Positions 57,328 to 64,000 of a stretch of DNA of 64,000 bases are shown here, one piece after another. Under the pieces are notes generated by a model, which was given only the letters and a program-made list of their open reading frames with translations, made no database searches and was not told the origin of the DNA. How positions within the stretch are numbered: position 1 is the stretch's first letter; the number at the start of each line of letters is the position of its first letter. The stretch is from Pandoraea pulmonicola (GTDB taxonomy: Bacteria > Pseudomonadota > Gammaproteobacteria > Burkholderiales > Burkholderiaceae): positions 2,480,001 to 2,544,000 of the forward strand of contig NZ_CP010310.2 of the NCBI RefSeq assembly GCF_000815105.2. Direction: 5' to 3'. The translations under genes and the position numbers were made by a program.

Positions 57328-59088
57328 CTATTTTACGTTGTCTTCAGGCAGGGGTTTCGAGATTACGACGCGTCGGACGTCGCGGGCGACGATTCGCATC
57401 GGTAAATGTGCGGCTTCGAGCTTGCCGAACGTGTCCGGATCGACCAGGGCAAGCGCTTTCGGGTCGGCTCGCCAGCGGGCGCAGAACGCGTCGAGCGTCG
57501 GTAGCCACTTCTGCGGTTCCTGCTTCACGCCAAACTCCAGTTCATCCGGATGCTGCACCATGATCATCGTGTGCCCGAGGTAGTAGGGCATGGTGTGATC
57601 GAGCACGTTCACCGAATAGAACGGCACGTCGGGTCCGAGGCGCCGCATCTCGGCCTTGACGGCGGGCACCAGCAGCACGCCGGTGCTCTGGCGCCCGAAC
57701 ACCTCGTGGCCCAGGCCGCCGATCGTTGCCAGCAGCAGCATCGAGCCGGCGAACGTGAGCAGCGCCCGGCGCGCACTGTGCCGTGCCAGACGCCACGCCA
57801 CGAGCGTGCCGGCCAGGCCGGCGCCCAGCGCGAAGTACAACCAGATCTGAAACGTCTTGTACAGCTCGTTCGGATTGCGCACGCTGCCGGCGCGACCCAC
57901 GAAGATGGCCACCATGACGAGCGCGGCAATCAGGAAGATCGCATAGCCGGCCAGATGCCCACGCACGGTGTCGCGACGCAACTGGGCCAGATACAGGCCA
58001 AGGAGCAGCGCCATGGCCGGGGCGATCGGCAGCAGGTACGAGATCAGTTTCGAATGCGAAGCGCTGAAGAACAGGAAGATGAAGACCGACCACACCCACA
58101 GCATGAGCGCCGGGGCGAAGCCGTTGGGCTGACGCGGCATGCGCAGCGTCGCGCGCACCGTGCCCGGCAGCACCGACAGCCACGGCAGGAAGCCCACGAG
58201 GAAGACGGGCACGAAATACCACGGCGCGCCGTCCCGGTTGTGGCCTTCCATCGCGAAACGGCGGAAGTGTTCGTTGATGAAGAAGAAATCGAAGAATTCG
58301 GGGTTGCGCATCTCCACCAGCACGAACCAGGGCGCGGCGATCGCGAGGAAGACGATCAGACCGCTGCCCAGGTAGAGGCGGCGCCACAGCGCCCAGTCTC
58401 GTGCAATCAGCGTGTAGAGCACGAGCACGGCGCCCGGCAGCACGATGCCCACGAGTCCTTTGCTCAGCACCGCGAGCGCCATGGCCGCCCAGCACACCCA
58501 CATCCAGCCGCGCACGGCGGGGCGGGCCAGTCCCGGACGCTGCGCGAGCAGCAGGGCGCACAGGGACAGTCCCATGAAGAAGGACAGCCCCATGTCGAGC
58601 ACGTTGAAGTGCCCCAGCAGCGACCACAGCGGTGCGCTCGCGAGCGCGGCGGCGGCGAAGAGCCCCACGCGGGCGTTGAAGAGGCGTCGGCCGGTAAAGC
58701 CGATCATCAGCACGCCGGCGAAGCCGGTGAGGGCCGTCCACAGACGCGCCTGCCATTCGCCCAGCCCGAAGGCCGCGAACGTGAGCGCGTTCATCCAGGT
58801 CTGCAGCGGGGGTTTCTCGAAGTACTTGTAGCCGTTGTAGCGCGGCGTGATCCAGTCGCCCGTGACCCACATCTCGCGCGCCATTTCGGCATAACGGCCT
58901 TCGTCGCTCGCGATCAGGTGACGGTAGTCGAGCACGCCGAACCACACCAGCGCGAACGCCAGGAGCAGCAGCCAGAAGGCGGCGGGGGAGAGCGGGTACG
59001 ACACCGCGGCGGTGCCGGAAGCATGGGAAGCGTGAGGGGTGGGCGATTCGGCGCCCGTCAGGGCGGCAGCGAGCGGGCGGCGGCTCAC
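57328..59088 (-). CDS. arnT: ArnT: lipid A 4-amino-4-deoxy-L-arabinose transferase
   Basis: A 586-residue GT83/PMT-type membrane enzyme with about a dozen hydrophobic segments. The first periplasmic loop has the DEGRYAEMAREMWVTGDWIT motif (acidic catalytic site) and YKYFEKPPLQTWM; a C-terminal periplasmic domain follows. It transfers Ara4N from undecaprenyl phosphate to lipid A, lowering negative charge and giving polymyxin resistance. Its start overlaps the Mth938-like stop by 4 bp. Confidence 0.92.
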   Translation of the reverse strand: MSRRPLAAALTGAESPTPHASHASGTAAVSYPLSPAAFWLLLLAFALVWFGVLDYRHLIASDEGRYAEMAREMWVTGDWITPRYNGYKYFEKPPLQTWMNALTFAAFGLGEWQARLWTALTGFAGVLMIGFTGRRLFNARVGLFAAAALASAPLWSLLGHFNVLDMGLSFFMGLSLCALLLAQRPGLARPAVRGWMWVCWAAMALAVLSKGLVGIVLPGAVLVLYTLIARDWALWRRLYLGSGLIVFLAIAAPWFVLVEMRNPEFFDFFFINEHFRRFAMEGHNRDGAPWYFVPVFLVGFLPWLSVLPGTVRATLRMPRQPNGFAPALMLWVWSVFIFLFFSASHSKLISYLLPIAPAMALLLGLYLAQLRRDTVRGHLAGYAIFLIAALVMVAIFVGRAGSVRNPNELYKTFQIWLYFALGAGLAGTLVAWRLARHSARRALLTFAGSMLLLATIGGLGHEVFGRQSTGVLLVPAVKAEMRRLGPDVPFYSVNVLDHTMPYYLGHTMIMVQHPDELEFGVKQEPQKWLPTLDAFCARWRADPKALALVDPDTFGKLEAAHLPMRIVARDVRRVVISKPLPEDNVK

Positions 59089-59471
59089 GCAGGCGCCTCG
59101 CTCTCGATGAGCAGGGCGAGGACGACGCGACGGCCTTCGCTCATCAGGATGTTGTAGGTGCGGCAGGCGGCTTGCGTGTCCATCGAGTCGACGCCGATGC
59201 GCTCGCTGGTGAGCGACGTGGTCAGGCGCGGATGCGCGAAGCGCAGACGCCCGCCGCTGCCGAAGATGACCAGCTCGGGGTCGAGGCGACGCAAGGCTTC
59301 GAAATGGGGCGGCTCGAGCGCATCGAAGCTCGAGACCGGCCAGGGCTGGATCTCGCCCTCGGGCGCGATGATCACGCTGTGCTCGTGGCGAACCTTGTTG
59401 ACCTCGACATAGCCCGGCCCGTAGCCGGTCACCGTGTTCAATGCTTGCGACGGGTCTTGATGCAGTTTCAC
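59085..59471 (-). CDS. Mth938-like domain (DUF498) protein
   Basis: A 128-residue protein of the Mth938/NDUFAF3-like family (VTGYGPGYVEVNKVRHEHSV; VIFGSGGRLRFAHPRLTTSL). Its molecular role in bacteria is unknown. GTG 59471 (VKLHQDPSQ) is the likely start; no ATG lies in the family-like part and the ribosome site is weak. It leads the arn operon by overlapping arnT, but nothing ties it to lipid A work. Confidence 0.8.
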   Translation of the reverse strand: MKLHQDPSQALNTVTGYGPGYVEVNKVRHEHSVIIAPEGEIQPWPVSSFDALEPPHFEALRRLDPELVIFGSGGRLRFAHPRLTTSLTSERIGVDSMDTQAACRTYNILMSEGRRVVLALLIESEAPA

Positions 59472-59588
59472 TTTCGGAGATTCCCTACCCAGTGGTTGGC
59501 CAATGGTGCCCCAGTGGCGACTGAGCGTCGGCAGCTCGCGCAACGGCCGGGCATCTTGCCTCGCATGGCGCAAACCGTCAATGATGCA

Positions 59589-59621
59589 TTGCCGAACTCT
59601 GTCATAATTGGCTAAATTATA
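59589..59621. promoter_or_regulatory. Possible back-to-back promoters between the Mth938-arn genes and alaA
   Basis: Plus strand: TTGCCG (59589-59594), 17 bp, CTAAAT (59612-59617), ahead of alaA. Minus strand: TATAAT (59621-59616) ahead of the Mth938-like gene, without a good -35. The boxes overlap, so the two directions may compete. Confidence 0.35.
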
Positions 59622-59787
59622 GCTTTTTGCCGTACGCAGCACGGCAAAACCGTTGCAGTGCGGCATTTGCCACGCCGAACGCGGGGAAACCCGGCGCATC
59701 GTGCGCTTCATGCGCGTCGGTCGCCGTGGTTCCGCGTCGCGGGGCGTCCCGCCTGGCCCTGCGCCGCCCGCCAAGACCACAACCGCC

Positions 59788-61014
59788 GTGAAACCGATCC
59801 TCAAATCGCAGAAATTGCAGAATGTCTGCTACGACATTCGTGGGCCCGTGCTCGAACATGCCAAGCGCATGGAAGACGAAGGTCATCGCATCATCAAGCT
59901 GAATATCGGCAATCTGGCGCCGTTCGGTTTCGAGCCGCCCGACGAGATCGTGCAGGACATGATCCGCAACCTGCCCAATTCGGCCGGCTATTCGGATTCG
60001 CGGGGCGTGTTCGCGGCGCGCAAGGCGATCATGCATTACTGCCAGCAAAAGCGCATCAACGACGTGCAGCTCGACGACATCTACCTCGGCAACGGGGCGT
60101 CGGAGCTCATCGTGATGGCCATGCAGGCGTTGCTCAACGACGGCGACGAAGTGCTCGTGCCGGCGCCCGACTATCCGCTGTGGACCGCGGCCGTGAGCCT
60201 TTCGGGAGGCACACCGGTGCACTACGTCTGCGACGAGCAGGCCGACTGGCAGCCCGACCTGGCGGACATCCGCAAGAAGATCACGCCCAACACGCGCGCG
60301 ATCGTCGTTATCAACCCGAACAATCCGACCGGCGCGCTGTACTCGGACGAACTCCTCAAGGAGATCGTGGCGCTTGCGCGCGAGCACAAGCTGATCATCT
60401 ACGCCGACGAGATCTACGACAAGATCGTCTACGACGGCGCGGAACACACGTCCATCGGCTCGCTGTCGGAGGACGTGCTCACCATCACCTTCAACGGGCT
60501 GTCCAAGAGCTATCGCGCGTGCGGCTACCGCGCGGGCTGGATGGTCGTGTCCGGCGACAAGCGTCCGGCGCGCGACTACATCGAAGGGTTGAACATCCTC
60601 GCTTCGATGCGCCTGTGCCCGAACGTGCCGGGCCAGTACGCCGTGCAAACGGCGCTGGGCGGTTATCAGAGCATCAAGGATCTGATCGCGCCGGGCGGGC
60701 GTCTGTACGAGCAGCGCGAGATCGCGCACCGCATGCTCACCGACATTCCCGGTGTGACGTGCGTGAAGCCCAAGGCGGCGCTGTACCTGTTCCCGCGTCT
60801 CGATCCGGCGCTGTATCCCATCGCCAACGATCAGGACTTCATTCTCCAGTTGCTTTGCGACGAAAAGGTCCTGCTGGTGCAGGGCAGCGGCTTCAACTGG
60901 ATGCATCCGGACCATTTCCGCGTGGTGTTCCTGCCTCACGAGGGCGACCTGGAAGACGCCATCAGTCGCATTGCCCGCTTCCTTGACGGTTATCGCCGTC
61001 GCCACGGCAAGTGA
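59788..61014 (+). CDS. alaA: Alanine aminotransferase AlaA
   Basis: A 408-residue class I aminotransferase. Starting at GTG 59788 the protein (VKPILKSQKLQNVCYDIRGP) lines up with E. coli AlaA from its first residue. PLP lysine K240 is in FNGLSKSYRACGYR; VINPNNPTGA and YADEIYDKI are also diagnostic. It makes alanine from pyruvate and glutamate. Upstream in-frame sequence is not family-like. It is followed by hom and thrC. Confidence 0.93.
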   Translation: MKPILKSQKLQNVCYDIRGPVLEHAKRMEDEGHRIIKLNIGNLAPFGFEPPDEIVQDMIRNLPNSAGYSDSRGVFAARKAIMHYCQQKRINDVQLDDIYLGNGASELIVMAMQALLNDGDEVLVPAPDYPLWTAAVSLSGGTPVHYVCDEQADWQPDLADIRKKITPNTRAIVVINPNNPTGALYSDELLKEIVALAREHKLIIYADEIYDKIVYDGAEHTSIGSLSEDVLTITFNGLSKSYRACGYRAGWMVVSGDKRPARDYIEGLNILASMRLCPNVPGQYAVQTALGGYQSIKDLIAPGGRLYEQREIAHRMLTDIPGVTCVKPKAALYLFPRLDPALYPIANDQDFILQLLCDEKVLLVQGSGFNWMHPDHFRVVFLPHEGDLEDAISRIARFLDGYRRRHGK

Positions 61015-61051
61015 TGCGCGCCAACCGATTTCGACTTTTGAGTAAAACTGC

Positions 61052-62362
<1,311 letters not shown>

Positions 62363-62403
62363 ACGGCGAGTCACACCAAGCGATACGACAGGACACGATT
62401 CCC

Positions 62404-63870
62404 ATGAAATACATCTCCACGCGCGGCGCCGGCCTCACTTCGGGCGAGCCGCAATCGTTCTCCAGCATCCTGCTCGGCGGGCTGGCGCCGGACGGCGGCC
62501 TCTACCTGCCGACCGAGTACCCGCGGGTCAGCGCCGACGAACTGCGCGCCTGGCGCCAGTTGTCGTACGCCGAACTGGCCGCCCGGGTGCTGGGCAAGTT
62601 CGCGGGCGACGTCCCGGCGGAGATCCTGGCCGACCTCACGCAGCGCACCTACACCGCCGAGGTGTATCGCAACGTGCGCCCCGGCGAGGACGCCGCCGAG
62701 ATCACGCCGCTGCTGCCGCTGGGCGTCGAGCAGGGGGCACAGCTCTCGCTGCTGGCGCTCTCGAACGGCCCCACGCTCGCGTTCAAGGACATGGCGATGC
62801 AGTTGCTCGGCAACCTGTTCGAGTACGCACTCGCACAGCATGGCGACGCGCTGAACATTCTCGGCGCGACATCGGGCGACACCGGCAGCGCAGCCGAATA
62901 CGCCATGCGCGGCAAGGAGGGCATTCGTGTGTTCATGCTCTCGCCCGCCGGCAAGATGAGCGCGTTCCAGACCGCGCAGATGTACAGCCTGCAGGATCCG
63001 AACATCTTCAACCTCGCGGTCGAAGGCGTCTTCGACGACTGCCAGGACATCGTCAAGGCCGTCTCGAACGATCACGCCTTCAAGGCGCGCTATAAGATCG
63101 GCACGGTCAACTCGATCAACTGGGCGCGTGTCGTCGCCCAGGTCGTCTATTACTTCAAGGGCTACTTCGCGGCCACGGGCGGCAAGTCCGGCCAGGACGG
63201 CGAGGTCTCGTTCACGGTGCCGTCGGGCAACTTCGGCAACGTCTGTGCGGGCCACATCGCGCGCATGATGGGGCTGCCCATCCGCAAGCTGGTGGTGGCG
63301 ACCAATGAGAACGACGTGCTCGACGAGTTCTTCCGCACCGGTCGTTATCGCGTGCGCAAATCGGCCGAGACGTTCCATACGAGCAGCCCGAGCATGGACA
63401 TCTCGAAGGCGTCGAACTTCGAGCGCTTCCTGTTCGATCTGCTCGGCCGCGACGCGACGGCCACGGCGACGCTGCTCGCCAAGGTCGAGAGCGAAGGCGG
63501 CTTCGATCTGTCGGGCACCGACGCCTTTGCGCGCGTGGCGCAGTTCGGTTTCGTCTCGGGGCGCAGCACGCACGACGATCGCGTGACGACGATCCAGGAC
63601 GTGGCCAAGCGCTACGACGTGGTGATCGACACGCACACGGCCGACGGTGTGAAAGTGGCCCGCGAGGCGCTGGAGCCGGGGGTGCCGATGGTGGTGCTCG
63701 AAACCGCGCAACCCGCCAAGTTCGCCGAGACGATTCGTGAAGCGCTGCATCGCGAACCGCCGCGCCCGGCCGGGTTCGAGCAACTCGAATCGCTGCCGCA
63801 ACGCTTCGAGACCGTGGCGAACGACGCGGCGCGCGTGAAGGCGTACATTGCCGAGCACACCGGCCTGTAG
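62404..63870 (+). CDS. thrC: Threonine synthase
   Basis: A 488-residue PLP enzyme of the longer proteobacterial type. PLP lysine K128 (GPTLAFKDMAMQLLGN); NILGATSGDTGSAAEYAMRG and VPSGNFGNVCAGHIARMMG are cofactor loops. It converts O-phosphohomoserine to threonine. No thrB is present in the window. Confidence 0.96.
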   Translation: MKYISTRGAGLTSGEPQSFSSILLGGLAPDGGLYLPTEYPRVSADELRAWRQLSYAELAARVLGKFAGDVPAEILADLTQRTYTAEVYRNVRPGEDAAEITPLLPLGVEQGAQLSLLALSNGPTLAFKDMAMQLLGNLFEYALAQHGDALNILGATSGDTGSAAEYAMRGKEGIRVFMLSPAGKMSAFQTAQMYSLQDPNIFNLAVEGVFDDCQDIVKAVSNDHAFKARYKIGTVNSINWARVVAQVVYYFKGYFAATGGKSGQDGEVSFTVPSGNFGNVCAGHIARMMGLPIRKLVVATNENDVLDEFFRTGRYRVRKSAETFHTSSPSMDISKASNFERFLFDLLGRDATATATLLAKVESEGGFDLSGTDAFARVAQFGFVSGRSTHDDRVTTIQDVAKRYDVVIDTHTADGVKVAREALEPGVPMVVLETAQPAKFAETIREALHREPPRPAGFEQLESLPQRFETVANDAARVKAYIAEHTGL

Positions 63871-63915
63871 GACGGTCGCTGTCGTGCCTTCCCAAGACTT
63901 CCGGGCCCATTCGTC

Positions 63916-64000
63916 ATGCTGAGTACCCAAGAAGCTCTCGACGCCGTGCTGGCGGCGGCCCGTCCGCTCGCCGGGACGGAAACCGTCGACACGCTCGCGG
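63916..64000 (+). CDS. moeA: Molybdopterin molybdenumtransferase MoeA (partial, 5' end)
   Basis: The first 28 codons (MLSTQEALDAVLAAARPLAG onward) run off the right edge. The start resembles MoeA, which inserts molybdate into molybdopterin, and moeA commonly follows thrC in this group. The call rests on a short stretch and on gene order. Confidence 0.7.
   Translation, partial: MLSTQEALDAVLAAARPLAGTETVDTLA

Noticed and set aside
59653..59787. Longer AlaA starting at 59653
   Set aside because: The extra 45 residues are unlike the family, and GTG 59788 aligns with the start of E. coli AlaA.

Overview
The window reads as about 64 kb of housekeeping chromosome from a high-GC betaproteobacterium of the Burkholderiaceae. 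Pandoraea or a close relative is my best guess, from protein similarity and gene order; no rRNA is present to settle it. Genes are densely packed on both strands, and neighbouring genes often overlap by 4 bp (ATGA). I see no insertion sequence, prophage, CRISPR array, rRNA or convincing tRNA gene.

Layout. 1-4.4 kb: the tail of an unknown gene, a secreted beta-propeller, a fatty acid hydroxylase family protein, an EI24/CysZ-like membrane protein and a MoeA/CinA-type molybdopterin-binding protein. 4.5-8.2 kb: an alcohol dehydrogenase divergent from a LysR regulator, an NTF2-like protein and an Fnr-type oxygen regulator with all four iron-sulfur cysteines. 8.7-18.8 kb: scpB-rluB, then rimP-nusA-infB-rbfA-truB, with a promoter and a terminator-like leader ahead of rimP. 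19-26 kb: a YciA-like thioesterase, azlCD, and a MarR-controlled EmrAB/outer-membrane-channel efflux operon. 26.3-30.9 kb: typA, a 3-hydroxyisobutyryl-CoA hydrolase-like gene, a small unknown gene and lexA with two SOS boxes.

31-42.4 kb: the sulfate uptake operon sbp-cysTWA followed by a CysB-type regulator, an asparaginase, then the glyoxylate-to-glycerate operon gcl-hyi-glxR with a divergent LysR gene. 42.5-47.5 kb: rpsF-priB-rpsR-rplI, dnaB, and a DUF47/Pit phosphate transport pair. 47.7-50.7 kb: a possible 36-codon small protein gene, an NlpC/P60 lipoprotein and a PIN-PhoH protein. 51-59.5 kb: bcp and a lipid A L-Ara4N operon (arnD, split arnA, arnC, arnB, an ArnE-like flippase, arnT) led by a Mth938-like gene. 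59.8-64 kb: alaA, hom, thrC and the start of moeA.

Most genes are conserved core functions and I found no convincing new multi-gene system. The points most worth checking are regulatory or small: the structured RNA ahead of rimP, the 36-aa ORF with its own promoter-like region, a 19-bp repeat flanking the efflux-operon promoter, -10 boxes 7 nt before the dnaB and asparaginase start codons (possible leaderless mRNAs), short tandem repeats within or beside the efflux operon, and a palindrome ahead of the nlpC gene.
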